From Crossaster papposus (taxonomy: Eukaryota; Echinodermata; Asteroidea; Velatida; Solasteridae): a stretch of DNA of 64,000 nt. This document shows positions 35,976 through 50,600 of this stretch, in pieces; positions within the stretch are counted from its first letter, which is position 1; each line of letters begins with the position of its first letter. The position numbers and the translations under genes are program-made. The notes beneath the pieces are model-generated. The model saw only the letters and a list, made by a program, of their open reading frames with translations, was not told the DNA's origin and searched no databases. The stretch is taken from positions 992,001 through 1,056,000 of the forward strand of contig JBAIAA010000412.1 in assembly GCA_037893245.1 (NCBI GenBank), given 5' to 3'.

Positions 35976-38673
35976 ACTCTGTGGTTGTTATATGGGAATC
36001 TGCCTATAACCTGTTATTTTAATATCAACAGAGAATTATTAAACCGCCATTGTCCAAATTTCGAGCGAAAACGGAAGATATTCATATTTCTGTTATTGCG
36101 GCCATACACAAGCATACAACATGCGAGTTTGCATAAAACCTAGCACAGTGTTTGGTATACCAGTACATGTATCTGTTCTTATAAAACTATGGGTTTTTTT
36201 CCAGTTGGCAATATAGCATAAAACATAAAACCTAGCGGTTACTGATACAAAAAAGTTTGACGAGTCAGCACTGCCGTGCAATATTTGCATATCTTGTTTC
36301 AACCCTCGATGCTGCAATGGTATATCGCTCCACTAGGCGTCACAGCCGACAGCTTTCTTTTCGCCAAAAAATCCTTTGATACCGTCTCATATTTACAATC
36401 TCTGGCCACCTCGGAGTGCTAAGTTCACCGATTGCAAAAAAAGAAGCAAACATCCATGATGGGAGATTGTTGTCAGTCGCCTTATGCTATTGGTGTTATA
36501 AAAAAAAGAGTATTCTTAATTACTATAAGATCATGTAGCATCATCTTTGTTTGCCAGAATATATTATTACTCCACCCCTCATTCTTTATTTCATTGCTTC
36601 TCCCACGAAACGCTCGAGGCCAATAAACGACCGTTTTATTGCTTATTCTTTACGGTAATAAAGAAACCTTCCATCTGATGCCATATACCAGAGGACAGTT
36701 TTTATCATCTAGCTGCGATATGCATGAGGCGAGCAGAGATGTAGTTTGTACATGTACATTTATTGTCAATGGGTCGTATGAACAAAAACTGGGAACTTGT
36801 AATTGCTTTTACTACCAGTTTTTAAGCATTTACGAGCATTTGTTTACTGAATAAAAGTAAGCAAAGCCAATTCGTTTACTGCAAAGCAATTTTGCTATAG
36901 ACAAACAAAATACTGTTTTCTTTCTATCATTTGCGTGGCATGAATAAAACGGAGAGATTTGTTGTATTTAGTGCATGTACTTTTTCAACGGGTTGGGTTG
37001 GGGAATTTTTGTAGGAATAGAAGTAGGAATGGTTGAACACTCTTTACCCTGGAAAACCCCTGGATAATCTAAACAACTTGCGGTTAAACCTACCTAGAAA
37101 ACAAATATGATACGTTTATACAACTTCTATATTTGTAACATCAAATAATACGTTTCGTGGGTGAAGACCTTTTTAGCCACCCGTACCGTACGTATCTCTA
37201 ACACAACAGAGACAAAAACCGACTAACAGATTAGAGATACGCAGACTTACGGCGCGGACTTAAGACTTTCTTTTGACCTGCTAATTGCCGAAACTCATGA
37301 CATCGGCTCCGGAAAATCCCCCGGATTTCCAACCAATTTAGAGGCATCGATTCCCACATCGCATCTGTTCCGAAACCTAGATCTGGAAACCTGAGAAAAA
37401 CATCCCTTCTTTCTCTTTGGTCTCTTAGGCTGGCCTTTGCCGGTGACGCATGTGCAAGGCTCGGGCCGAGAACCAACACATCAAAATATCTGGTTTACCG
37501 AGTTGATACCTCTTTGATCCCGGAAGATTTGCCGCCTAGCGCCGGGCTACGAGACTTGGCTGTGCCCGGAGTCTCGTACAAATGTGAACATTTCAACTGC
37601 GGGGTCGTTGCGCGTTATGACACGGGTTAAAACAAATTATGAAATATTGACCAGATGTGAAATATAAACAACGCGTGTACTAGGATTTGGGCAGGATTAC
37701 TGCATTGCAGCGGTCATGAACTGTAGCGAATTAGACATGCACCAGTCCCTCAAAAAATACATTATAATGTGCGTGTATACGTGGCAACTACCTGATAAAA
37801 CAGGGTTAATGTTCACATATTTATTTAATTTGCGTGATGGAACTTAATCAGTTTATTGGTGAAACAAAAGCAAAGCCAACATCCTCCAATCCTCCCTTAT
37901 AATAAAATCATAACATTAAAAAGATACAATGCCATAAGTTACAAAACATTGATAAAGAAAAAAACAAATTATACACATTGTCAGCTGCTATACTTTTATT
38001 CACTGCATTGTGATGAGCACATTTTTATTACCCACCACCTGCAAACAATATTAATATAAAGTTAAATTAATGCTCTGTAAAGCTATATATAAATTTTAAT
38101 AATATAACAAGTATTTTTCATGCATACTTCATATCAGAACAGGTGGAAACTAAATAAAAGTTATGAACTCCTAAGAAAAATAAATGTCTTTCAAGTTTAA
38201 ATGAAAAATCTAACTTAAAATAACAGAAACAAGGAGAAATATATTTAAAAAGCAAAAACATAAGTCTTGGCAAAGTAGACATAATTTTTTTCAAATTTCA
38301 GATCAATGCATTGATTTACTAAATAATCAGCCGATTAAATAAATTATTGTTTGACTGATTGGCACATGCTGATTTGGCTTGGTAGTACTCCATTGAAAAC
38401 AACAAAATACATTTTAGATCGAAAATTTCTCAACAAACCACCAATACCTCATGTATATATATGTATACATGTGTCACTTCAAGGCAACATCCCCCCCCCC
38501 ACAACCCAGAACATATATAGTTTGGAAATATCTGTTTGATGCTACCTTAGTTTAACCATGCAGAAAATGTGATTGATTTAAATGCTGTGATCCACAAACA
38601 TTCTTTCTTTTTGATCACACCCCTAAATAAGTAAAATTCCGCCCCCTTGACCACCACACATCAGGTGTAGGAT
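35976..38673. other. AT-rich region without a supported gene
   Basis: It holds only short unsupported ORFs. The right end (about 37860-38673) is very AT-rich with several minus-strand AATAAA candidates (for example 37995-38000) and is probably HGD 3' UTR. Confidence 0.4.
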
Positions 38674-41600
38674 TTAAGACAGCTTGAAGTGTTTCTGCAG
38701 TGGCTCCCAGCATTCGTTGTATTTCTTGTCCACTTTCTGACAGGTCAGACTGCCCCATTTGGTTAACGCCATGCTGAAGGAACTCTCAAACATGAACGCC
38801 TATAGGAAGTTGGGAAATTAACAGATTCTGTAATTTGGTTTGGCTGCAAGTTTTTTGAAGTTTAACTATTCTTCTGTACTTCATTATCTTACAGTGTTTT
38901 TATTCACTGAAAATCATTGAGTGCTCGGACGGTTTTGGGCAGTACAGGGAGTAACAGGCTAGGTAGTTTAGGGCAGTAAAGAGATTAATAGGCATGGCAG
39001 TTTTAGGTAGTACAAGGGAAAATAGGCAGGGCGGTTTGGGGCACTACAGGAAGTAACAAGAAGGGCATTTTATGGTGGTACAGGGAGTAACAGGCAGGGT
39101 AGTCAGTTTAGGGCAGTTTAAGGTGGTACAGGGAGTAACAGGCAGGGCAGTTTGGGGCATTTTATGGTGGTACAGGGAGTAGCAGGCAGGGCAGTTTGGG
39201 GCAGTTTTAGGGCAGCAAAGGGATTAATAGACCTGGCAGTTTGGGGCCATACAGGGAATAGGCAATATGTTTGGGTCAGTACAGGGAGTATAGGTAGGGC
39301 GGTATGGGGCAGTACAAGGAGAAATAGGCAGGGCAGTTTAGGGTGGTACAGGGAGTAACAGACTGGGCAGTTTTGGGCAGTACAGGGAGTAATAGGCAGG
39401 GCAGTTTCAGGTCCTACAGGAACTATAGGGTAAAGAAGTTCTAAAAAGCTTTCAAAGGGGTTTAGCAAAAACTAACAGCATTCACAATAAGTTGATGATA
39501 AACTGTTTGTTGATTAAACAGTGTTCAAAACTTGAGGCAAATTTGAGAGTTTAGAAATAAAGTAACTGAATTGGAAAAATCCTAACATTTCATGTATGTA
39601 GTTAGTTAACACAGCCCCATTCCCATATATATGGTGTATTGATGGGATTTCCTTACCATGGTTCCGTCGGCAATGTGTTGTGGCTTCAGTTCACCCGTGG
39701 AGGCTTTCTCAAAGCAAGCTGCGTCTGGTCCATGGGGGGTCATCATGCTGTGAAGGGTGGCACCCCCCGCCTGAAACCCCTCCTCCTAAAAACAACACAT
39801 AAAATATGTCACGTTGGAGGGAGGTGTCCGAATCTCTTAGTCTATGGCTATTGTCTATGGTGTTGGGCCATTACAACTAAGCATGTCAGCAGGCTGACAA
39901 TAGAGGAGCCATAGCTCCGAAAGCCTGTTTCAGACATGGCCAAAGTCTGTCTTAAGCCAATATGGCCCATCAGACCGGTTGTTTACCTCTGGTTCCAGAA
40001 TATTTATATTTCCCCCTAGATGGAAATGCCAGTCAATCACAGCTTACTCTCAAGCTAATGCCAGGGTTCATTTTTACTCCTGGTTTGAGACAGGCAAGTG
40101 GGGGTGAAGTGGCTTGCCCAAGGACACAACATGTGGCCAGCAGCTGGATTTGAACCCCTGAACCTCTGTTCACGAGTTACAAACCATAACCACCAGGCCA
40201 CACTACCTCCACAAACACTAAAAAGATCCAAGATAATTGTTCTTGAGCTAAACTGATCTTGTGGGTAATCACAAAGTCCTTTCTATACCCATTGTTCAAG
40301 TACCGTACTTTAGAGGATATTCTTTACCAGTATGCGCCGGGATTATTTTAACATCACCGAGCCGATGCGCGGGATTATTTTTAACAAAACTCGATTCGAG
40401 GCGGGTTCAGGTCGAAGGTACCGGGAAGCACACCCACACATTTCCGGCCTTGCTCGTGACATGTTTATGCGTTATCTATTTTGAATCTGGGAAAACTTTG
40501 TGTGTATATACGTCCTCCGGCGCGAACTTGTTAAATGACTATTTCTTTGTAAAATTCACCGACCGAAGAGGATTTGAACCAGGGACTCTAGAAAGTCATG
40601 ATATTACTATGGTAGGACTGCACAAAGCCTTGATCCTTTTTTTTTTATAGACAAAACTGAAGCGAGACAGTAAATGTCATTTATATTTAAACAATTAACT
40701 GTTCATGCCCTGTCTAACATTAATTTTGTTTACAGTTCATAACAATTTCTTGGTCCCTGTCATATTATTGAAACCTTGTTTTCAGCGAAAGCTTGTTGAT
40801 TGTTTTGACAACAATGACTCACTGTACAAATGTATTGCACACTGTGGCGAGAAAATCGATTTATCCAAACCACAAATTCCACAAACAAGATCATTACGAC
40901 TAATAGCTCTTAACAGCAAAGGGCAATGGGGTAATAAAGCTAATGCAAACGATCATCGGTGTGCTAGGGAAAGACATTTACGGCCATGACAATAATGAAA
41001 TGCAAAGATAAGCCGTTCAAAAGGTTGAGGGTTCTATTCCAAAGTCAACAACCTCAAATAGCTCAAATTCCTATTTTTGTAAGGATTAGATTTTGTTTAT
41101 GCGGAATTGTGACCTTGTAAAGAGGAAAAGCTACATTTTTATAATATAGACAATAATTCAGGAAATATTTAATACACTCTAGAATTCAGCCTTGTTATTC
41201 GAAGGTACCTTTTTAGAATCACCCTGTAAAGTAGTTTATCACTGAAAATCAAAGTGTGCTGTGTTTTATGTCATTTCTAAAGGAATTTCTAAAGAAATAT
41301 CTAATTAATATCTTTATTCGTTTTACAACTGCTCACCTTCGCTTCATATCTGCCTTTGATGAGTCCCATAAACTCGCTCATACAGTTGCCTACAAAATAG
41401 AAGAAAAACAAAATAGTACGTTTTATCCAACTGATTTGTCACAACCTTGGCTACATCTTCATCTCAGAAATGATTTTAAAAGCCTTGATCCCATTTTAGA
41501 CTAACGTTCTAAACTGTGTTGTAGTCAAGTCCAAGTCTCGAGTCACTTGGATCGGTTCTGAGTACGAGTCACTTGATATGGACAATTGATAAGCCATTTG

Positions 41601-44600
41601 TATGGACATAAAACACCCATAATGGGGACTGCCCCATTATATGTTCCGACACCCCTATGTATGTTCTGACACACCTTTGTTCCAACACCTCTATGTTCCG
41701 ACACACCTCTATGTTCCGACACACCTCTATGTTCCGACACACCTCTATGTTCCGACACACCTCTATGTTCCGACACACCTATATGTTCCGACACCCATAT
41801 GTTCCGACTACTCAACCTACATGTATGTTCCGACACCTCTATGTTCCGACACCTCTATGTTCCGACACCTCTATGTTCCGACACCTCTATGTTCTGACTA
41901 CTCAACCTACATGTATGTTCCGACACACCTATGTTCCAACACTTCTATGTTCCGACACACCCATGTTCCGACACACCCATGTTCCGACACACCCATGTTC
42001 CGACACACCCATGTTCCGACACACCCATGTTCCGACACACCCATGTTCCGACACCTCTATGTTCCGACACCTCTATGTTCCGACACCCCTATGTTCCGAC
42101 ACCCCTATGTTCCGACACCCCTATGTTCCGACACCCCTATGTTCCGACACACCTATGTTCCGACACACCTATGTTCCGACACACCTATGTTCCGACACAC
42201 CTATGTTCCGACACCTCTATGTTCCGACACCTCTATGTTCCGACACACCTATGTTCCGACACCTCTATGTTCCGACACCTCTATGTTCCGACAACCTGCA
42301 TATAAGATTATGCTAGCCTGTTGCATTGGCAACTCAATCCCATGTGTCACAGAAAATAGGAGGGGTGCACAAAATATTAGCATTTGCAACATAACCAGAA
42401 GAGTGGCGCATTACTGGTTGTTACAGTTGTTTGGAACAACCCACTGCATACTCGCCAGAAAATTACTACACATTTTTCACTCAGAAAACCAAAATCTATT
42501 GGAACTGACTGGAGTCATCCAATCTAAATACTTTTTGGTTCATAAGACTCTGGAACACCATCTAAAATGCGTGTAAAATGCTAGAACTTATAAATATTAT
42601 GATTATCTATTCATTACAAGTCACAGTTGGCCTAGTTTAACTTTAACCACTTGGCGCCGGGCTACCCGAAATCGGGCATTTTTCCCGATACCACGCAGCC
42701 GGGTGCCCAGTTTCGGGCATCGAAAATTATATAAATTTTATAGTGCTGGAGGATTGTAAAATAATGTTTTATTACTCGGCCAAAAGTTAACTCGGCCAAA
42801 AGGTTACTGGCTGTCAGTCAAAAAGTGTTTGCCTCTTGCGGGGTTATTTCAATTACAATGGGCCCCCAGGCGTGAAAGGACTCCGGCAACACGTAAACAA
42901 AAGACCGCGCCGCTGGGACTTGCCACTCAACAGCCCGCAGAGTTGGCATTGTAAGCGGATTATCTCCACGGACAAAGGCACGCTGAACGCGCTCTCATTG
43001 TCAGGGCGTGCGTGGTGAATAACCTCGTCACCGCCACGGCCCACACACTGCTGAAAGGAAATTCCTAAGACAAAACAGCTGAATAACCCCATCACCCCCA
43101 CGGCCCACACACTGCTAAAAGGAATTTTTCTAAGACAAAACAGCTGCGCGGTGCCCATAAAACTCGCGTGCAGATAGAGTCCAGCATGAAATGCTAGCGA
43201 GGGGAATACCACCGTCCAGCATCACGCATTTTTTCCTATACCAGGCGCCGGGTGCCCCCAATAGGGGCACCGAAAATTATATAAATATTATACTGCTGGG
43301 GCTTGCCACTCAACAGCGCGGAGTTGGCATTGTTAGCGGATTATCTCCGGGGACAAAGGCACGCTGAGCGCGCTCATTGTCGGGGCGTGCGTGGTGAATA
43401 ACCCAGCAACACGCTGTCTAGACTCGGTAACAAAGAGCGGATTACGCAAGACCAAACAATGGGGCCGTTTATTTCCGGGCGCAATTCAATGGAGTCACTG
43501 GAGCGTGCAGGTCAGGCTAAACTAGCCTGGGTACCGTCTTGCTGGAGTATAAGTTCCCAGCAGGATATTATTTTTTAAACATTTATGAAATTCTAAAATC
43601 ATCTAAAAAGTTCCCGGCTCCGTGTCACGCGCTCGGTATTTCCGCCCGGCGCGAAATGGTTAAACCATACTTTTGAGTGAATGAGGCCACTGCATACATT
43701 TTTTTAAATCCTGTTCTTTAAAGTAGTTTAGTACCTTTTCTTCAAATCAAAAAATTTAAGATTGTGAAATGCAACGTTTGAATTGTAGCTGCATGTAACC
43801 TTATTATGTCAATAACTTGTGTGTATTTGTGTGTTATACGTCCCCCGCTCATTTGCGAATAAGACCTATTTGAGAAATGAACGTCCTTACTTTGCATAAA
43901 TAATTATGAGGGATTCAAGTGATGTTATGTATTTAAAAGGATACTTACGGTGGTAGTATGGTGGTTTGAAGGTGTGTTCTTGAACCGACCAGCGTGGTGG
44001 GAAGATGACAAAGTCAGCTACGGCGACACCTGGTTTGTTGGATTGGCAGGTCAGCACGGTGAAAATAGATGGGTCCTGTGGGTGAACAAATTAAATTAAA
44101 ACTTATGGGTGATCAGAAGATTGAAATTAGAAGCAAAATCTGTTTGGACACTGTCAAAAAGTACTATAGGTTTTGAGTTGTCGCATGCACAATGTTAACC
44201 CTTTTCTCCCTGTATTTATTGCCTGAACCCGCCTGAGCATTCTATGGTTAGTGGATTTATTAGGGATAGAACAAAGTAGTACAGGTGCTTTATGTAGTAA
44301 AGGTACTATGCTGTACTGGTGTCATGTTAGTACAGGTCCTATTTTGTACAGGTGCTATATGTGCTATGTAGTACAGGTGTTATGCACTACAGATGTTATA
44401 TGTAGTAGAGGTGCTAGTAGAGGTGCTAGTAGAGGTGCTAGTAGAGGTGCTAGTAGAGGTGCCAGTAGAGGTGCCAGTAGAGGTGCCAGTAGAGGTGCCA
44501 GTAGAGGTGCCAGTAGAGGTGCCAGTAGAGGTGCCAGTAGAGGTGCCAGTAGAGGTGCCAGTAGAGGTGCCAGTAGAGGTGCCAGTAGAGGTGCCAGTAG

Positions 44601-47600
44601 AGGTGCCAGTAGAGGTGCCAGTAGAGGTGCCAGTAGAGGTGCCAGTAGAGGTGCCAGTAGAGGTGCCAGTAGAGGTGCCAGTAGAGGTGCCAGTAGAGGT
44701 GCCAGTAGAGGTGCCAGTAGAGGTGCCAGTAGAGGTGCCAGTAGAGGTGCCAGTAGAGGTGCCAGTAGAGGTGCCAGTAGAGGTGCCAGTAGAGGTGCCA
44801 GTAGAGGTGCCAGTAGAGGTGCCAGTAGAGGTGCCAGTAGAGGTGCCAGTAGAGGTGCCAGTAGAGGTGCCAGTAGAGGTGCCAGTAGAGGTGCCAGTAG
44901 AGGTGCCAGTAGAGGTGCCAGTAGAGGTGCCAGTAGAGGTGCCAGTAGAGGTGCTAGTAGAGGTGCTAGTAGAGGTGCTAGTAGAGGTGCTAGTAGAGGT
45001 GTAGTACAGGTGCTAGTAGAGGTGTAGTAGAGGTGCTATGTAGTATAGGTGCTATGTAGTATATGTGCTATGTAGTATAGGTGCTATGTAGTATAGGTGC
45101 TATGTAGTATAGGTGCTATGTAGTATAGGTGCTATGTAGTATAGGTGCTATGTAGTATAGGTGCTATGTAGTATAGGTGCTATGTAGTATAGGTGCTATG
45201 TAGTATAGGTGCTATGTAGTATAGGTGCTATGTAGTATATGTGCTATGTAGTATAGCTGCTATGTAGTATAGCTGCTATGTAGTATAGGTGCTATATGTA
45301 GTATAGGTGCTATATGTAGTACGGGTGCTATGTAGTACGGGTGCTATGTAGTACAGGTGCCATGTTAGTACAGGTGCCATGCAGTTTGCAGCAATGTTAT
45401 TTCTTTTCAAGTATATCTTGCACTTACTGCGTGGTCAAACGCCACGGCATTGATAACCATGAAGTTGTCCAAATCGTACTTGTAGGGGCAATAGTTGCCA
45501 TGCCATGCGACGACGTCAAATGGCGAGTGATCCTGCTTGGCATTAAAGAGTTTTCCTTGATATTTGGAGATGACTGTGTAGTCACACTGACGATCCTCAT
45601 ACCAGGCCGTTGGCGTCAGGAAGTCGCGTGGATTGGCAAGCCCATTAGCACCTGAAACACACAGCGAAAAGGGACCAATATCAGGGAGCATGCCAATATA
45701 AGCACCAAACAATGCTTAGCATGAAAATTCTTCCTTGGCAAAAACAGGGTTACAACCAAATTTTCAGGTGGTTTATTGTTCGTGACCGGTAATCAGCTGG
45801 TTTTTGCTTAGCATGAAAATCATGGCTAGTAACCTGAGCAAGTTTTTAAGTGCTCCGCAAATTTGTTTGTGCTGAGCAGCTCCATGAAATATATTCATAT
45901 TATTATATATATTATTATATATATTATAGATATATTCTGCCCATTTTGTTTTTCTTCTCAACATTTTTTCTTTTCTAGTTATTCACTGTGACATTTGCGA
46001 AACAAATCATCACATTTTTTTTCATGGAATATTAACTATTTTAATAGCTATTATTCTTTAAAAAAAATATTCCATGACAAAAAATATTTCATGTAGTTAA
46101 AACTATTACCAAATACCAGTCTACTCACAGAAAGCTCAAATAATTGAGAAATTTATTCAAAATTACACTGAAGTTCCAACCACTTTCTCCAAACTTTGCA
46201 AATTCCTTTGCAGAAATGAAAATAATTACCAATAGGCCCAAGGTCCGGCAGCACAAAGTGACCACTGAAGACCTCTAAGATATAGCCGCGCGATGGCTCA
46301 GTGACAGCAACACTGAATCGCATTCCTTGCTGTGGAGATATTGATGAAAAAGATAACCATCAATAGACTGTGCAAGTCTCGTGCACAAAGGTTACGATTT
46401 AATAACACATCCCAGAATACCTAAATACCAAGTATGAACTCAATCGGACTTGTACTACCAGAGATAGATGGTCTTGAAAACTGCACCTTTAATGTGACGT
46501 CACATGACATCCGATGACGTCATAATGATGTCACCCCAATTTATACCTACAACACATTCCGAAATACTTGCATACCAAGTTTGACCCCAATCGGACTTGT
46601 ACTTCCAGAGATAGAGGGTCTTGAAAACTTTTAACGTGACGCCACATGACACTCGATAACGTCATTGTGACGAATTTGTTCTTTGACCATCTGTGAGTGG
46701 TGGTCTAGGTGCAGGCCAAGTCCGAAGTTGATCGGATTTACGAAAGTACCAATTTGTATTGATAAAATAAAATTTTAAAAAAAGTTAACAAAAGCTGTTT
46801 TGGCCGAGTCTGGTTTGTTCTCGAGGTCAACTTACACGCTCTAAGGCTTTAACCATTTAGTAACGGCATCGCCCCAAACCAGCCTGCCTGTTACTCACTG
46901 TATAACCCAAGCACTTCATGGTTTGTACTATTTAGTAAGTAAAACCATGTGTTATGATTTAGAACAGATTCAAGACATTTTAATACTTTTTTTCACAGGT
47001 AAGCGAGGAATTTTGGATTCTGATTTAATTTAAAATACAACAAACAAACAATCTCGTTCTCACCTGAATGACGCATATTTCATTAGGAGCCACTGTCATC
47101 CGACCAAATTCAGTGAGAATCGTTAACGAGCCCTGCTGGGGAACTGCACCACAAGAAAAGTGGACAAATGGATTTGATTGACATTCTTCATTTATTTTGA
47201 CAAAATTTTATCAAATACTTTTGAATTAGATGATGAAAAAATAGCCAACCTACCGATCAAGAAGTCGCCGTCTGAATTGTAGAAACACCTGCAGTGAAGA
47301 AAAGCAAAGACTAAGTGGTCAAATAGGAACAAAATTTTAGCTTTAAAGTTTACATATAATGTGACCCAGCACGAGTAAATAAGACACTTTGAGGCAAAAT
47401 TTAAATTGAGATTTTGATTTCATCGTTTAAAGCTAAAGCTTAAATGATGAAATCAAAATCTCAATTTTCATTTTTGCCTCAAAGTGTCTCATTTACTCGT
47501 GCTGGGTCACATATATGAAAATGGATTAAACTGACTGCAATAAACTGAAATATACAAATCAGAACATTAAACAAATAGTCGGATATTTCAACCTTAGCAA

Positions 47601-50600
47601 GGCCTTCTTCCGAGGCAAAAACACCCCCTCCTGAAATATCGGGACATTTTGATGTGTTTAAATTCAGGTATTTTACATTTATTTTTCTAATCAAGTTGTG
47701 ATAGGAAAATAAACTAGGCATATACTAAAAGTAGAAAACAACATAAAACACTGGTTCAAGGTTTAGGATTTAAGGGACAAGGTTTAATAAATGCTTTTAG
47801 GGCTCTAGTAATACACAAATCCACTATCCTTTGATGTATTAACCCATATCCCCTGTACTACATAAAATACATATACTTGTAGTGCCAAGACAGTTGTTGG
47901 TCGGTATTGGGAGTAACAGTCGGGACGGTTTGGGGCAATACAGGCCTAATGGTTTATTGGTAAACAATTCAACGCACTTGTCTCCCATGGAAGCATTACA
48001 GGCATAGATATGTGTGGCCACACCATCACGACTCCGGCAGTCACCGGCTCCGCACACCGTATGCAAACCCTGCAGTCAATAGAACACATGTATTCTTACA
48101 AAATAAGAGTTATCCTTATCTCTAACACCCTAGTGATTCCGCAGGCCTAGCTGCCCTGCTCAATCAAACACAGTCCAATTTGTCAAGTTGTTAGGTACCA
48201 AAATGATTTTCCTGCTAAATCCAACAGGGTCTGTCTCTTATTTTTTAGATTAAACAGAGTCCAACATGTTGTTTTTATACCAGTTACCATGGTAACTCAA
48301 CAGAATGCGATTCTGAATGCATTCCAAAATATATCGAATGACTTGCCTGCTCAATCCGACAGGTTCCAACGGAAATGTCAACTGGTTGGATCCTATTGGA
48401 TTCAGCAGGGTTAGGGTTATTGTAGTAATTCAATTCAAGTAATTGTGTCATGTGTCTGGTCTGGGTGGATAATTCTATTCCAAATTTCAATAGCATAGCA
48501 GTACTGCTTCTTGCCTCTTGGCCCAAGTCCGTTATAATCTGTCATAATCCATCAAAATTTAGTCAAGCTATGCTTGCAGAACCAGGTTGCCCAAATCTAC
48601 CAAAATAATGGGGAAGGGGGGGGGGGGGGGGGGGGGGGGTGATGGATTTAGGGAGATTAGGCTTAAAATAATTATTATATAAACAAGTTGTAATAGTTGC
48701 GGACTGAACATTACAGCATTTTTAGAGCACAGAGCAAAATAGTCCAAGATTTGTTTGGACCACATATGTACTGAATGAACAAAATTGTCAGTTGCCTCTC
48801 ACGCTTTGGCAACAAGTTTGCTGTACTTACCTCAACAAAGTCAACGCTTGCAAAAGCAGGGTCAGGAATATCAAAGGGGTGCCACCTCATCTATCAAGGC
48901 AATGAATACAGGAAACCGATCCTTTTAAAAATCAAAATGAACATTTTTTTAAATCTGACAAAGGCTGAGGTTTTAAGATTTACATGTGAAACTACATCTC
49001 AACAGTTAAGAAGCATCGATTCTAAAAGAACAGTTGTGAGAATTTGTGATTGTGATTTTCTCGGGAAAAAAGAAAGAGCACCCACCTCCACTTTTGTTCT
49101 TAAAAGGTAGAACGAGAACTACGTATTTTTTTCACAACTGAGCCTAAAGTGCAGTCAAATGGGAAATAATAATCAAATAATATTGTTAAATATCAGAAAT
49201 TCTAAGTTGGTAAAAATTTAAATGATAGCTGGGTGCTTAGGAAAAAACACAACCTGCTTACCTGGTTAGGGTCTGGATGCCACTCGTCCCAGTTATGGCT
49301 GAGGTTGCCCTGCGGTACGGGCTCAAACCGGCCGTGCTGGGCAGACGGACGGATACGATACAGCCAGGTACGCTTGTTGTACACCCGCGGTGCTGTGAAG
49401 GCCGTACCTGAAAGCTGCTCAGCGTACAGGCCATAGGCACACTTCTGAGGGTTGTTCTGGGGGAGGGGGAAGAATTATCAACAAATCTCTCTTTGAATGA
49501 TCAATGAAATGTCATAACAAATGAATGAGACATGGACCCTAGATGATAGCGGTTTATGTTTATAACTAAGGGAGTTGACTTGACCATAAGGTAACCCTTG
49601 CTTTTATAAATTCGGAATAAATTCGGAAAAACCAATTACAAATGGTATTTATGTACTATAACTTGAAATTATTGAAATGATTTAATTCAACATAATTTCA
49701 ACGTTTAATATGTTTAACAATCATGCATTAAGAAACCATTTGTTTCCCCCTCACCTGGCCTTTTGGTAAGGCATCTGGGCATCTGGGATCTTCTGAGGCA
49801 AACTCATTGCCAAATCCACTCAGGTAGTCAAATACCTACATGAAAAGAAAAAAAAGGACAAACAAAATGAATGGCGTGTTTAAAGTTACAGCTTGAATTT
49901 TCTTTTGCCTTTAAAAAAATAAAACTTTGAAAATGATGATGTTTGTGTTAAATAATTTTAACTACTGTACATGTACAATTATCAACTAGAAAAACAGCAA
50001 TACAAAGTTTTAGGTCGGGAATTTGGCTGCCAAATCTTTCAAATATACGTATATTTGTCGGCTCAATCATTTTCTCGACAATCCGTTGATTGCATGCAAG
50101 TTCGTTCGTTTGATGGTGGCATTTAGGCTGGGCTAGGGCTAGGGCTAGGGCTAGGGCTGGGGCTGGGCTATAGCGCTGAAACGGGCTGCCTGCACGACCG
50201 GCTAGCTAACTGCATGCAGCGCGCGCGCGTGGGACACTTTCTCGTCGCAAGTACTATAGTATAGTACTTGGTGGTATTTTATTTAATAAAAGGAAGGGGG
50301 GGGGGGGGGGGTGGTTACGTTGAATTGGCATTTTTATGTTTTTTAGGCAATGGTTTTTGTGGGAAGAAAATAATGCGTTTCTTTTTAAATAATGAACATT
50401 TTAAGCGGATGCTTCACAGGCATGCGGGAGGTGGACGCAAAAAATAAAATTTCATTCTGTCGGCCCATAAGGTATATCGCTAATCAGAACCGAATTACAT
50501 CATGGGTAGAAAATGGGTCATAGCGCTGCAGCCGGCCGGCCGACCACACATCGATAGTTGCCCCAGGGGGGGGGGGGGGGGGGGGGGGGGCGGAGGGGGG

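Noticed and set aside
41641..42576. 311-residue ORF as a repetitive secreted protein
   Set aside because: Minisatellite in HGD intron 10; frames change with spacer length and the end is ordinary intron.
44251..45027. 258-residue Ser-Arg-Gly-Ala repeat ORF as a gene
   Set aside because: Same effect: 12-bp array inside HGD intron 9, no conserved flanks.
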